Assembly: GCA_902542765.1 (NCBI GenBank)
Contig: CACBVW010000005.1
Coordinates: forward strand, 1 to 58,999
Length of the DNA stretch: 58,999 nucleotides
Source: an uncultured SAR116 cluster alpha proteobacterium
GTDB taxonomy: Bacteria; Pseudomonadota; Alphaproteobacteria; Puniceispirillales; Marisalimonadaceae
Direction: 5' to 3'
Shown here piece after piece: positions 1-8,986 of the stretch; positions within the stretch are counted from its first letter, which is position 1; every line of letters starts with the position of its first letter. The notes beneath the pieces are model-generated. The model was not told where the DNA came from. It worked only from the letters and a program-made list of their open reading frames with translations, and did not search any database. Both the position numbers and the translations under genes were made by a program.

Positions 1-1
1 A

Positions 2-337
2 AAAAAAGCATTTAATGAAATTAAAAGCTTTATACTCAAAATAGATAAATCAGCTAAAATAAAATTTATAACAGGTACAAATCCATTCAAGTCAAACAAA
101 TCTAATATCTATTTAAAAGAGCTATCAAAATCAAAGCGCTTGATCACAGGCAAAAAACTTGAGTTTTTATCCTCTATTGGCGTAAGTGATGGAAGATATT
201 TTGCAGATGATAATATTAATATTATAAACATTGGTCCTGGTTCAGGTTCAGAAGGTCATAGATCGAATGAGAAAATTATTAATAAAGATTTAATCGATTA
301 TTTTTACTTGTTAGAGAATTTTTTACTCAAGTTTTAA
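2..337 (+). CDS. M20-family metallopeptidase, C-terminal part only (5' end outside window)
   Basis: The frame is open from the left edge to the stop at 337, so this is the tail of a longer gene and not the small protein starting at the internal TTG (140). The end of the protein reads GVSDGRYFADDNINIINIGP followed by GSGSEGHRSNEKI. This is the typical C-terminal metal-site region of M20 deacylases (ArgE/DapE/CPG2 type: S-D-x-R-F, then G-P-G, then a His before x-N-E). The family hydrolyses N-acyl or N-succinyl amino acids with two zinc ions. Family membership is well supported, but acetylornithine deacetylase versus succinyl-diaminopimelate desuccinylase cannot be decided from about 110 residues. 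Confidence 0.8.
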   Translation, partial: KKAFNEIKSFILKIDKSAKIKFITGTNPFKSNKSNIYLKELSKSKRLITGKKLEFLSSIGVSDGRYFADDNINIINIGPGSGSEGHRSNEKIINKDLIDYFYLLENFLLKF

Positions 338-408
338 ACAATCGATAAATATATTAATTTTTATATTATCGAATTCGTATGTATCTATGATTATTTATTT
401 CAAAATTG

Positions 409-414
409 TATAAT
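409..414 (+). promoter_or_regulatory. possible -10 box (TATAAT) upstream of the aldehyde dehydrogenase gene
   Basis: The hexamer TATAAT lies 82 bases before the aldehyde dehydrogenase start, within the context TTGTATAATTAT. The same context recurs before the TPP riboswitch at 29836. No TTGACA-like -35 box is visible at the right distance, and the surroundings are so AT-rich that chance occurrence is plausible. Confidence 0.25.
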
Positions 415-496
415 TATATATTCAACAATGTCTTCAAAAGTGTTTAAATAAATTTTGAAATATATAACTTAAAGAAGCTAAACAGAGGTATTGCAT

Positions 497-1972
497 ATGA
501 AAAAATACAACCATTTTGTTAATGGAAAAGAAATGTTGCCAAATGGTGGTGAATATTTTGAAACTGAGAATCCATACACATGTGAAAAATGGGCTGAGGT
601 TGCAAAAGGTGATGCCTATGATGTTGATGCTGCTGTGAATGTAGCAAAAGAGGTATTTGAAAACAATTGGTCTAAAACAAAACCAACTGAAAGAGGTAAA
701 TTATTAGTTCGATTAGCAGAACTTGTAGAGCGAGATGCTCAGAAATTAGGAGAAATTGAAGTTCAAGATAACGGAAAACTTATAGCAGAAATGGGAGCAC
801 AAACTAAATATCTTGCAGAATGGTATAGATATTTTGGCGGACTAGCTGATAAAGTTGAAGGAGCAGTGTTACCGTCAGACAAACATGGTATTTTCAACTT
901 TACAAAATATGAGCCGTTTGGTGTTGTTGGTATGATAACGGCATGGAATTCACCTTTATTACTTTTATCTTGGAAACTTGCTCCTGCACTTGCAGCTGGC
1001 AATACTGCTGTGGTTAAACCTTCCGAATTTACATCAGCTTCTACTTTAGAGTTTATGAAATTAATATCAGAAGCAGGTTTTCCTGACGGTGTTGTTAATT
1101 GTATTACAGGCATGGGTGTTGAAGTCGGACAACCACTTGTCGAACATAAAAATATTTCAAAAATTGCATTTACAGGATCAGATATTTCTGGACAGAAAAT
1201 TTATGAAACTGCCGCAAAAAAAATAATGCCTGTATCTTTAGAATTAGGTGGAAAATCACCTAATATTGTTTTTGAAGATGCTGATTTTGAGGCAGCTATT
1301 ATGGGTGTAATTTCAGGAATATTTGCTGCAACAGGCCAAACATGTATAGCTGGATCTCGACTTTTAGTTCAAGATTCAATATATGAGAAGTTTGTTGAAA
1401 GACTTGTAAAGGTTGCGAGTGAGGCAAAAATTGGAGACCCCATGTCTTTAGACACTCATGTTGGTCCTGTAACAACTAAACCGCAATTTGAAAAAATAAT
1501 GAGCTACATTGATATTGCAAAATCTGAGGGAGCAAAGTGTCTTTTAGGTGGTAAAGCATATTCTGGCACAGATGTAAAAGGTAATAGATTTGTAGAACCA
1601 ACAATTTTTACCGACGTTAATAATGATATGAGAATAGCACAAGAAGAAGTTTTTGGACCGGTATTATCTATAATTCGTTTTAAAGACGAAGAAGAGGCTA
1701 CAAAAATTGGAAATGACGTAATATTCGGGTTAGCTGCCGGAGTGTGGACTAATGACATAGGAAGAGCTCTTAGAATGTCAGATGCCTTAAGAGCAGGTAC
1801 AGTGTGGGTAAATACTTATAGAGCAGTTAGTTTTATGTCTCCGTTTGGTGGTTATAAAAGATCAGGCAGAGGAAGAGAAAGTGGGCAAGAGTCCATTAAA
1901 GAATTTTTACAAACAAAATCTATATGGATTGCAGAAAAAACTTCAGTTTCAAATCCATTTATTATTAGATAA
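497..1972 (+). CDS. NAD(P)-dependent aldehyde dehydrogenase
   Basis: A 491-residue protein of normal ALDH-superfamily length. The catalytic pair is intact: Glu249 in LELGGKSPN and nucleophile Cys283 in GQTCIAGS, 34 residues apart as usual. The cofactor-binding stretch TAWNSPLLLLSWKLAPALA and the GFTGS-type segment (AFTGS) are also present. It oxidises an aldehyde to the acid with NAD(P)+; the substrate cannot be read from the sequence. The start at ATG 497 is preferred over TTG 491 because AGAGG at 484-488 is 8 bases upstream. It is followed after 57 bases by an amidohydrolase in the same direction, and both probably belong to one catabolic unit. Confidence 0.93.
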   Translation: MKKYNHFVNGKEMLPNGGEYFETENPYTCEKWAEVAKGDAYDVDAAVNVAKEVFENNWSKTKPTERGKLLVRLAELVERDAQKLGEIEVQDNGKLIAEMGAQTKYLAEWYRYFGGLADKVEGAVLPSDKHGIFNFTKYEPFGVVGMITAWNSPLLLLSWKLAPALAAGNTAVVKPSEFTSASTLEFMKLISEAGFPDGVVNCITGMGVEVGQPLVEHKNISKIAFTGSDISGQKIYETAAKKIMPVSLELGGKSPNIVFEDADFEAAIMGVISGIFAATGQTCIAGSRLLVQDSIYEKFVERLVKVASEAKIGDPMSLDTHVGPVTTKPQFEKIMSYIDIAKSEGAKCLLGGKAYSGTDVKGNRFVEPTIFTDVNNDMRIAQEEVFGPVLSIIRFKDEEEATKIGNDVIFGLAAGVWTNDIGRALRMSDALRAGTVWVNTYRAVSFMSPFGGYKRSGRGRESGQESIKEFLQTKSIWIAEKTSVSNPFIIR

Positions 1973-2029
1973 ATTTAAATTTTTAAATATTTTGATAATT
2001 TAATATTTGCTTAACAGGAATAAATAATA

Positions 2030-3292
2030 ATGGACTTTAGTACTCAATCTAACATTTCATTCATTAAGCAAAAAATTGATGATTTAGAAAAAATAACTGA
2101 TCAAGAAAATCCATATACAAGAATTGTCTTTAGTAAAAAGTTTTATGAAGCAAGATCATGGTTAAAAAATGAATATCAGAAACTTGGATTGATAGTGTCT
2201 ACAGATGACGCTGGAAACTTGATTGGACTTTTAAAATCAAAAACTAATACTGAGAAAGTGGTTATTATAGGATCACATATTGACACAGTACCCTCAGGGG
2301 GAAGATTTGATGGGATTGCTGGGGTTGTAGCTGCATTATGTGTAGTAAAACATATTAAAGAAAATGATATCAACTTACCTTTTAATCTTGCAGTATATGA
2401 TTACCTTGGGGAAGAATTAAATGATTGGAGTATTTCATGCATTGGAACACGAGGTATGATAGGTGCTTTAAATCAAGAAATCTTGTCTAGAAGCAATGCG
2501 TCGGGAAAAATTTTAAAAGACGAAATAGATAAGATTGGTGGAAAATCTAATTTACTTACAAAACCATTTTCAATTATTGAAAATATTGTTGCATGTTTAG
2601 AATTACATATTGAACAAGGTAAAGTTTTAGAGCAAAAAAACATAGATATAGGCATTGTAAGATCTATTCCGAGTATTTCTAGGTTTAGTGTAGAAGTAAA
2701 TGGTCAAGCTGGTCATAGTGGAACTATTTTAATGGATCAAAGAGCTGATGCTCTTGTTACTTCTTCAGAAATAATAACATTTGTGAATAAGTTAGCTTCA
2801 AGGTTAGCAAAAGAAAGTAATCAACATTTTGTTTCAACTATTGGTAAAATTAATGTTCACCCAAATGCTGCAGCAATTATTCCAGGTAAAGTTGAAATGA
2901 CTATTGATCTAAGGGCTTCAAGTAAAAGCTCAAGAGATCAATATATTAAGGAACTAGAAAAACAAATTGAAACAATGAACCAAAGCGGTCCTTGTAAAAT
3001 TAAAATGAAAAAAATTGCTTTTGCACCTTATGTGGAAATGGATAAAGAATTAGTAAAGTTATTTAAAATATCTTCTGATGAATATGGCTTCTCAAATATT
3101 ATAATGGATAGTGGCGCTGGTCATGACACAGCTCATTTATCAAGAGTTGCACCTGCCTCTATGATTTTTGTACCATGTGTGGACGGTTTAAGTCATTGTC
3201 CCGAGGAATATGCGGAAATATCAGATATTTCCAAAGGTACCTCTGTACTATTTAAAATGGTAGAAAAATTAGCTAGTTTAAATCAAAATTAA
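2030..3292 (+). CDS. M20-type Zn amidohydrolase, hydantoinase/carbamoylase (allantoate amidohydrolase) family
   Basis: A 420-residue protein with the two-metal site of the hydantoinase/carbamoylase branch of M20: GSHIDTVPSGGRFDG (His-x-Asp and the bridging Asp), a GEELNDW segment carrying the catalytic and metal glutamates, ELHIEQG, and near the C-terminus SGAGHDTAHLSR and GLSHCPEEY. The GQAGHSGT segment belongs to the dimerisation lid. Such enzymes cleave N-carbamoyl amino acids, allantoate or ureidoglycolate, releasing nitrogen; the exact substrate is open. AGGAA lies upstream of ATG 2030. Its stop overlaps the stop of the convergent MmgE/PrpD gene by 4 bases. Confidence 0.88.
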   Translation: MDFSTQSNISFIKQKIDDLEKITDQENPYTRIVFSKKFYEARSWLKNEYQKLGLIVSTDDAGNLIGLLKSKTNTEKVVIIGSHIDTVPSGGRFDGIAGVVAALCVVKHIKENDINLPFNLAVYDYLGEELNDWSISCIGTRGMIGALNQEILSRSNASGKILKDEIDKIGGKSNLLTKPFSIIENIVACLELHIEQGKVLEQKNIDIGIVRSIPSISRFSVEVNGQAGHSGTILMDQRADALVTSSEIITFVNKLASRLAKESNQHFVSTIGKINVHPNAAAIIPGKVEMTIDLRASSKSSRDQYIKELEKQIETMNQSGPCKIKMKKIAFAPYVEMDKELVKLFKISSDEYGFSNIIMDSGAGHDTAHLSRVAPASMIFVPCVDGLSHCPEEYAEISDISKGTSVLFKMVEKLASLNQN

Positions 3293-4668
3293 ATTGTTTT
3301 GAAAAAATCTATGACATTGTCTTTATTTTCTAAATCAAATATAAAATCTAGCATTCTATTTACTTGATTTTTATCAACCTTATTGGTTGAGGAAAAACAA
3401 CATTTTGAAAATTTTTCTAAATATTCTTTCTCGGATAATGGTGCTTTTGGGTGACCATAAACGTGGTTAATACTAATTTCAATTTTGCTATTATTAACAA
3501 GTGTAATGATAAATTTTTGTGGTGTAAGGACTTTTTGATCTAGTTTGTCATTCTTAATCATTGTAATTTTTTTAGCAAAATTTAATGTATCTTTATTATT
3601 TAGATATTTTTTTTCTGTAAAAGTTTCAATATTCAAATGATCATTTATCATGAAACTAGCACCAACAAATTTAGCACATAACTTTGAATAATTCGTTGTA
3701 AGATTATCAATTATTGGTCTTGCTACTAATTTGTAAACTCCAGGCGGAACAAAACATTCAATTGATTCAATGTCGTCTTTATTTAACCCATGTTTTAATT
3801 TTAAATCTTTTATAGCGTGAACTAACCCATGAGTTAGTCTTCCGCTTGGAAAAGGTTTATGAGCTAATTGATTAACCATCCAAAGTTTTCCGATATTCTC
3901 TTGGAGATATAAAATATCATAGTCATCATTTTCTATTAATTTAAAGTAACCATGTTCTCCATTAAAAACTCTTTTAGGTCCTGGAAAACCTGCTTTTGTA
4001 AGATCCATAGATGCTAAAGCTGCTTTTGCATTAAAACCAACTTGAAGTCCTAGAATTGGTACACCCTCAACATGAGATTGCATATTTCCACATGTTTGAG
4101 AATACATAATACCTAAAGCATTATGAATTTCCTCCATAGAAAATTTTTGTATTTTTGATAAAGCAGCAACAGCACCAAAACCACTTGCTGTGGCAGGTCT
4201 AAAAAATTTTAATTCCCCCCGAGCGCAAATACCTAAAAATGAAGCAATATCAACACCTAATGCTAAAGATATTAAAAATTCTTTCCCATTTGTGTGATGC
4301 CCTAAATTATTAATTTCTTCACAATGAGCGAGTAAAGAACTTAAAATAGCTGCCATAGGGTGAACAACTGCTCCTTCATGAATACAGTCAAATTCAAGAC
4401 AGTGTATTTGATATGCATTAATAAGTGTTGAGGCGTCTCTTGAATACTTATCCCATGTTCCAAGCACTGTACAATTTTTACCCTTAGACCATGTGTGTGC
4501 AATTTTCTTAAGTTCGTTTAATTTTGAACCTGTACTTCCAGCAATTCCAACACCAATAGTATCTAATAAAAAAACCTTTAATTGTTTAATTGTTTTTTCA
4601 CTTAAATCTTCATATTTTGACGAAAAAATATGTTTAGAGAAAATTTCAGCAACCTCTTCAGCCATCAT
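3289..4668 (-). CDS. MmgE/PrpD family protein
   Basis: About 459 residues. The sequence LLDTIGVGIAGS near the N-terminus, the HCLEFDCIHEGAVVHP stretch, GVDIASFLG and CGNMQSHVEGV are typical of MmgE/PrpD proteins, whose characterised members are 2-methylcitrate dehydratase and cis-aconitate decarboxylase. Many homologues in catabolic islands have unknown substrates, so dehydratase/decarboxylase/isomerase activity on a small acid is only an expectation. The reading frame extends to a TTG at 4680 abutting the cupin stop; ATG 4668 (or 4665) is more conventional, though no clear ribosome-binding site distinguishes them. It is probably co-transcribed with the cupin and enolase genes upstream. Confidence 0.88.
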   Translation of the reverse strand: MMAEEVAEIFSKHIFSSKYEDLSEKTIKQLKVFLLDTIGVGIAGSTGSKLNELKKIAHTWSKGKNCTVLGTWDKYSRDASTLINAYQIHCLEFDCIHEGAVVHPMAAILSSLLAHCEEINNLGHHTNGKEFLISLALGVDIASFLGICARGELKFFRPATASGFGAVAALSKIQKFSMEEIHNALGIMYSQTCGNMQSHVEGVPILGLQVGFNAKAALASMDLTKAGFPGPKRVFNGEHGYFKLIENDDYDILYLQENIGKLWMVNQLAHKPFPSGRLTHGLVHAIKDLKLKHGLNKDDIESIECFVPPGVYKLVARPIIDNLTTNYSKLCAKFVGASFMINDHLNIETFTEKKYLNNKDTLNFAKKITMIKNDKLDQKVLTPQKFIITLVNNSKIEISINHVYGHPKAPLSEKEYLEKFSKCCFSSTNKVDKNQVNRMLDFIFDLENKDNVIDFFKTI

Positions 4669-4680
4669 TGATTCAATCAA

Positions 4681-5058
4681 TTAATTGTTTTTGGATAAAG
4701 AGATAGTTTCAAACTCAGCAGGACTTGTTATTTCTATCAATTCAAGGTCATCAGAGTGCTTGATTTCTCTATGATGAATCTCTGGCGGTTGATAAACTAC
4801 ATCACCCTCGTTCAAAGTGAATGTTCCCTCACCTTCATATTCAAACTCTACACTGCCTTTTAAAATATAAACCATCTGAAATTTCAATTTATGATAATGC
4901 CATTCCCCATTAGCATGTTTACCTTCTATAGCTTTAATAACATTGGCTCCAAAATCACCAGAGGTTGCTTCTTCAATACCTAAATTCTTATATGAAAAAA
5001 AACCACGTAATCCAGATTCAAATTTGTTTTCTTTAGCCCTTGTAATTTTAAATTTCAT
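4681..5058 (-). CDS. small single-domain cupin protein
   Basis: A 125-residue beta-barrel cupin. The first motif is WHYHKLKFQMVYILKG, where a Gln (FQM) occupies the place of the usual metal-binding Glu. The second motif is GDVVYQPPEIHHREI. Together they can supply three His plus Gln to a metal. Lone cupins in sugar-acid islands are often isomerases, lyases or dioxygenases, but no specific activity is supported here. GAGAGG lies just upstream of the start. It sits between the enolase-superfamily gene (70 bases upstream) and MmgE/PrpD (12 bases or less downstream) on the same strand, suggesting one leftward operon. Confidence 0.82.
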   Translation of the reverse strand: MKFKITRAKENKFESGLRGFFSYKNLGIEEATSGDFGANVIKAIEGKHANGEWHYHKLKFQMVYILKGSVEFEYEGEGTFTLNEGDVVYQPPEIHHREIKHSDDLELIEITSPAEFETISLSKNN

Positions 5059-5128
5059 TCTTGCCTCTCTAAAATCAATAATTCTTATTAAACTTCAATT
5101 TCTATAATATATCAAAAAATTACTTTAA

Positions 5129-6199
5129 TTAAGAAATACCAATTTCTGTTTTAAAATCCATACCATGGCCATGACGTGACGTCGGTGTCAATGTTCCATT
5201 TTTCGGAAGAAGTGGCTCTTTCCAAAGATGATCATACCAGCCCATATACTCAAGCCATGAAGGGTTTTGAATAGAGGCAACAATATGTATTGAAAGTTCT
5301 GGAAACATATGCGGTGCAATTGTAATTCCAAATTTATTTGCAAGTTTTGAGCTATAAATCAAATTTGTATAACCTCCTCGCATTATGTCTGGTTGTAAAA
5401 TTGGTATTTTTTTCCCTCTCATTAATGGTAATAAATCATGATGCGTAAAATTATTTTCACCGGTTACTATTGGAATTGGTGTTGAATTACATACTTTATC
5501 ATAACCATCAAAATCGTCTGCCATAATTGGTTCCTCAAGCCACTCAGGTTCATAACTTTCAATCTTCGGGCATACTTTAATAGTTTCTTCTACCGTCCAA
5601 CCTTGATTAACATCAATCATAATTCCAATATCTTTACCTAGTTCGTCTCTCATATCCCTTACATTAACAATGTCTTCGTCATTAGTAAAACAATGTGCAA
5701 CCTGCATTTTTATAGACTTAAATCCTTGCCCAACATATTTTTTTGCTTTTTGTATCATACCATCATGACCTAGGCCTCTGTAACAACCTGATCCATAAAC
5801 CGGTAAAGGTTTTTGATTTCCTTTCCATATTTTCCAGAGAGGCATTTCTTTTGTTCTCCCATAACAGTCCCATAAAGCAATATCTAGTGCTGACATTGCC
5901 ATTACAGTAATTCCCATCCTTCCTTGTATGAAAGTAGCATTCCACATTTTATTCCATAAGGCTTCAATATTATCTATACTTTCACCGATAATAAGTGGTT
6001 TTAAAATTTCATTTATACACATTTCCAAAGTTTTTAACCCGCCTGCCAAAGGATGAAGATGACCAGTTCCAATAACCCCGTCTTTTGTTTCCACCTGAAC
6101 AATTAAGAGATCTATTTTTTCAAGTGTTAAAAAGCCTGTTTGAGGAGGATCAGAAAATGGTACAGATATTAATTTTGTTTTTATAGAACTTACTATCAA
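5129..6199 (-). CDS. enolase-superfamily enzyme, mandelate racemase/muconate lactonizing branch
   Basis: A 356-residue protein with the capping domain followed by a barrel. Metal ligands are visible as Asp196 (MIDVNQGW), Glu222 (WLEEP) and Glu248 (TGEN). The Asp271-His297 dyad (LQPDIMRGG; APHMFPE) marks the mandelate-racemase subgroup. The normal K-x-K pair on the second strand reads K164-M-Q166, so the second lysine is replaced by glutamine. This argues for a dehydratase acting on an acid sugar using the His base, not a racemase; that is inference. It heads the leftward operon with the cupin and MmgE/PrpD genes and is divergent from the PhyH gene at 6344. Confidence 0.87.
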   Translation of the reverse strand: MIVSSIKTKLISVPFSDPPQTGFLTLEKIDLLIVQVETKDGVIGTGHLHPLAGGLKTLEMCINEILKPLIIGESIDNIEALWNKMWNATFIQGRMGITVMAMSALDIALWDCYGRTKEMPLWKIWKGNQKPLPVYGSGCYRGLGHDGMIQKAKKYVGQGFKSIKMQVAHCFTNDEDIVNVRDMRDELGKDIGIMIDVNQGWTVEETIKVCPKIESYEPEWLEEPIMADDFDGYDKVCNSTPIPIVTGENNFTHHDLLPLMRGKKIPILQPDIMRGGYTNLIYSSKLANKFGITIAPHMFPELSIHIVASIQNPSWLEYMGWYDHLWKEPLLPKNGTLTPTSRHGHGMDFKTEIGIS

Positions 6200-6343
6200 T
6201 GATTTCTCTCATATAATTTTATTATAATGATAGCTTTATTAAAATTAAAAACTCAAGGTAAAAATAACTAATATCAATGACACAGTAATATTTAGTTGAT
6301 AGATTAAATCAGAAAAATAGTTGCTTATGTAAGGTTGATTTCA

Positions 6344-7246
6344 ATGGACGCTCTAATTAATGGGGTAAATGTACCTAATTCACTTTTAGGTGAATTAAAA
6401 GACACTAATCTTAAAAATGCAACTGGTGAAAAATTAAGACAATCACTAAATGATAATGGTTATCTCTTTTTAAGAAACGTTATTGAAAAAAATGATATTA
6501 CTAAAGCTCGAAATGATATTTTTGAAAAATTAAAAAATGTAGATGAGCTAGAGGATCCATTTACTGAAGGCATTTGGTCAGGCAGATCAAAAAGAGATGA
6601 ATTACATAAAAACAGAGGAGTTTTTTGGGAAAACGTAAGTAATACAAAATCATTAAGAAAAATTACAAATGGAAATAATTTAAAAAGTGTTTTTTCCAGA
6701 ATATTTGGCATTTCTTCAATTGCCTTTGATTTTATATTTTTAAGAGCAGTATCAGGAGGAAAATTCACCCATATGCATTGTGATGCAGGTTTTTTCACAA
6801 GAAAAACTCAAAAGGTACTCACATGTTGGCTTGTTTTTACAGATATAACTATGGATAAAGGTCCTTTATTTATTATTGAAGGGTCTCACAAATTTTCAGA
6901 TATTAAAACCAAATATAAAGGATTTGACGTAGACATTCACAAACATATGAAAGCTACAATAGACACTAACCCCATAACTTTTGCTCAAGAGAGAAATACA
7001 AAAATTTTAACTACTCAATTTAATCCAGGAGACGTACTTATTTTTGGGATGTATACTGTTCATGGCACTTTTGAAAATTATGCTAATGATAAAAAAATAC
7101 GCTTAACTTGTGATATTCGATTTCAACCTCATAATGAATTGAGAGATCCTAGATATTTTGGACCTAAACCAACTGGGACTACTGGAGCTGGCTATGGCGA
7201 ACTTAATAGCGCTAGACCACTTAATGAAGATTGGCATATAAGATAA
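6344..7246 (+). CDS. phytanoyl-CoA dioxygenase (PhyH) family Fe(II)/2-oxoglutarate oxygenase
   Basis: A 300-residue protein with the iron triad visible as His-Cys-Asp in THMHCDAGFF and the distal His in VHGTFEN, followed by an Arg in a RLTCDIRFQP strand suited to bind 2-oxoglutarate. A WLVFTDITMDKGPL beta-strand and GSHKFSD turn complete the PhyH pattern. The substrate is unknown; family members hydroxylate acyl-CoAs, ectoine, phosphonates and others. ATG 6344 is chosen over TTG 6335 because AAGG at 6331-6334 is 9 bases upstream. It is divergently transcribed from the enolase gene; the 144-base interval should hold both promoters. Confidence 0.85.
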   Translation: MDALINGVNVPNSLLGELKDTNLKNATGEKLRQSLNDNGYLFLRNVIEKNDITKARNDIFEKLKNVDELEDPFTEGIWSGRSKRDELHKNRGVFWENVSNTKSLRKITNGNNLKSVFSRIFGISSIAFDFIFLRAVSGGKFTHMHCDAGFFTRKTQKVLTCWLVFTDITMDKGPLFIIEGSHKFSDIKTKYKGFDVDIHKHMKATIDTNPITFAQERNTKILTTQFNPGDVLIFGMYTVHGTFENYANDKKIRLTCDIRFQPHNELRDPRYFGPKPTGTTGAGYGELNSARPLNEDWHIR

Positions 7247-7289
7247 CAAATAAAAATAAACAAAATTTAAAATTGGATACCACTACAAA

Positions 7290-7964
7290 TTGTCTAACGC
7301 AAAAATACATGAAAGTTGGAAAATTGAACTGAACAAGGAATTCACTGCTCAATATATGTTAGATCTTAGATCATTTCTTAAGCAACAAATTTTGTTAGGT
7401 AAAAAAATCTATCCACCTATGAACAAAATTTTCAACGCTTTCAATTTAACCCCTCTTAATAAAGTTAAAGTTGTAATTGTTGGACAAGATCCTTATCACG
7501 GAGAAGGTCAAGCAAATGGGTTAAGCTTTTCAGTAGAAAAATTTAAAAAAATTCCACCCTCTCTTCAAAATATTTTTAAAGAATTATTTGATGACCTTCG
7601 TATAACTTCTCCACAAAATGGTGATTTGCAAAATTGGGCTCATCAGGGCGTTTTGATGCTTAATAATAGTTTAACTGTTGAAAAAGGCATGCCTGGCTCA
7701 CACCAAGGTAAGGGATGGGAAAATTTTACAGATTCAGTTTTGAAAGTGATTAATGAAAAAAGAAATAATGTCGTATTTATCTTGTGGGGAAGAAAAGCTC
7801 AGGAAAAGTGTAATTTTATTGATAAAAACAATCACTTACTTCTTGAAAGTGCTCACCCGTCACCATTTTCCGCTCATAATGGGTTTTTTGGTTCTAAACC
7901 TTTTTCAAAAACAAACAATTATCTTAAACAAAAAAATATTGAACCTATAGATTGGCAGTTATAA
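7290..7964 (+). CDS. ung: uracil-DNA glycosylase, family 1
   Basis: A 224-residue enzyme that removes uracil from DNA, the first step of base excision repair. The water-activating loop GQDPYHGEGQANGLSFSV (catalytic Asp) and the C-terminal HPSPFSAHNGFFGSKPF Leu/His loop are both intact, as is the uracil-binding LLNNSLTVEKG region. The reading frame has no ATG at the right place, so the start is taken as TTG 7290, with only a weak GGA upstream. The next in-frame ATG would delete conserved N-terminal sequence. It is followed 29 bases later by a DMT-family transporter. Confidence 0.95.
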   Translation: MSNAKIHESWKIELNKEFTAQYMLDLRSFLKQQILLGKKIYPPMNKIFNAFNLTPLNKVKVVIVGQDPYHGEGQANGLSFSVEKFKKIPPSLQNIFKELFDDLRITSPQNGDLQNWAHQGVLMLNNSLTVEKGMPGSHQGKGWENFTDSVLKVINEKRNNVVFILWGRKAQEKCNFIDKNNHLLLESAHPSPFSAHNGFFGSKPFSKTNNYLKQKNIEPIDWQL

Positions 7965-7993
7965 ACTTTTAGGATTGAAATGGTAACAATTTT

Positions 7994-8941
7994 ATGAGTA
8001 CTAACAATACTATTGGAATAATCTATATCATAGTTGCTATGGCAACATTTTCTGTTCATGATTCCATATTAAAATTTATCTTTCAAAAAGCCTCATTATA
8101 TGAAATTTATTTTGGACGAACCTTCATTGCAGCAATAATATCTGCTGGGTTTTTAATTATTTTAAAAAAAAAAATAACATTTATTACGCATTATCCTGTT
8201 TTGTCATTGATAAGAGTAATTCTTCATTTTTTAGCATTTAGCATGTTCTTTATATCATTAACGTATTTATCTCTAGCTGTAGCAACTGCCTTATATTTTT
8301 CAACTCCTTTTTTTATGTCAATTTTTGCTAGAACTCTTTTAAATGAAACTATTGGTTACAAAAGATGGTTAGCAATTTTTTTTGGGTTTGTAGGTGTTTA
8401 TATTATCTTAAATCCAAATTTATCTGATTTTGATTTGAAAAATTTATTACCACTTTTGTGTGCACTTTTTTATGCTTTGTCAATGACTATCACTAAAATT
8501 ACATCCGATAAAGATGACACTAATACTCAGTTGTTTTACTTTTACATTATAACCATAATTTTATGCTTTATTATGTATTTTGTTTTTGGCTCAGGTCAAT
8601 TTGATAAATTTAATGACCCAACAATTAAATTTATTTTTAGAAAATGGTTTAGTAATTTTGATTATACTTTTAAGTATATTGTTTTAATGGGTATTTTAGC
8701 TTCAATTGCGTTTACATGTGTTTTTAAAGCGTACAGTAATTATTCAACTTCAATTACATCTATATTTGAATATTCATTAATAATTTGGTCAATAATTATT
8801 GGATATTTTTTATTTGACGACATACCGACTATTAGAACTATTATTGGTGTAATTATTGTAATGAGTGCTGGTGTTTATATTTTTTTAAGAGAACAAAAAA
8901 AGGCTCAAGAAGTAAATTTAGACACTCCATTAAGAAGATAA
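7994..8941 (+). CDS. EamA/DMT-family membrane transporter (10 predicted TM helices)
   Basis: A 315-residue, strongly hydrophobic protein with the duplicated five-helix EamA layout. The first half begins at IIYIIVAMATFSVHDSILKF and ends with YIILNPNLSDF. The second half begins around LLPLLCALFYALSMTITKI and ends with VIIVMSAGVYIFL. The usual conserved strings (LRVILHFLAF; ALYFSTPFF; SIFEYSLIIWSIIIGYFLF) match the drug/metabolite transporter superfamily. Substrate and direction are unknown; many members are amino-acid or nucleoside exporters. It closely follows ung and precedes a small NTF2-like protein in the same direction. Confidence 0.9.
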   Translation: MSTNNTIGIIYIIVAMATFSVHDSILKFIFQKASLYEIYFGRTFIAAIISAGFLIILKKKITFITHYPVLSLIRVILHFLAFSMFFISLTYLSLAVATALYFSTPFFMSIFARTLLNETIGYKRWLAIFFGFVGVYIILNPNLSDFDLKNLLPLLCALFYALSMTITKITSDKDDTNTQLFYFYIITIILCFIMYFVFGSGQFDKFNDPTIKFIFRKWFSNFDYTFKYIVLMGILASIAFTCVFKAYSNYSTSITSIFEYSLIIWSIIIGYFLFDDIPTIRTIIGVIIVMSAGVYIFLREQKKAQEVNLDTPLRR

Positions 8942-8986
8942 CTTTTTTAAACTAAATTTATTAAACAACGTCTTAAAGGAACATAA

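Noticed and set aside
3289-7246. Catabolic island as a recent horizontally acquired element
   Set aside because: Base composition and codon use look like the rest of the window, and there are no integrase, tRNA or repeat borders.
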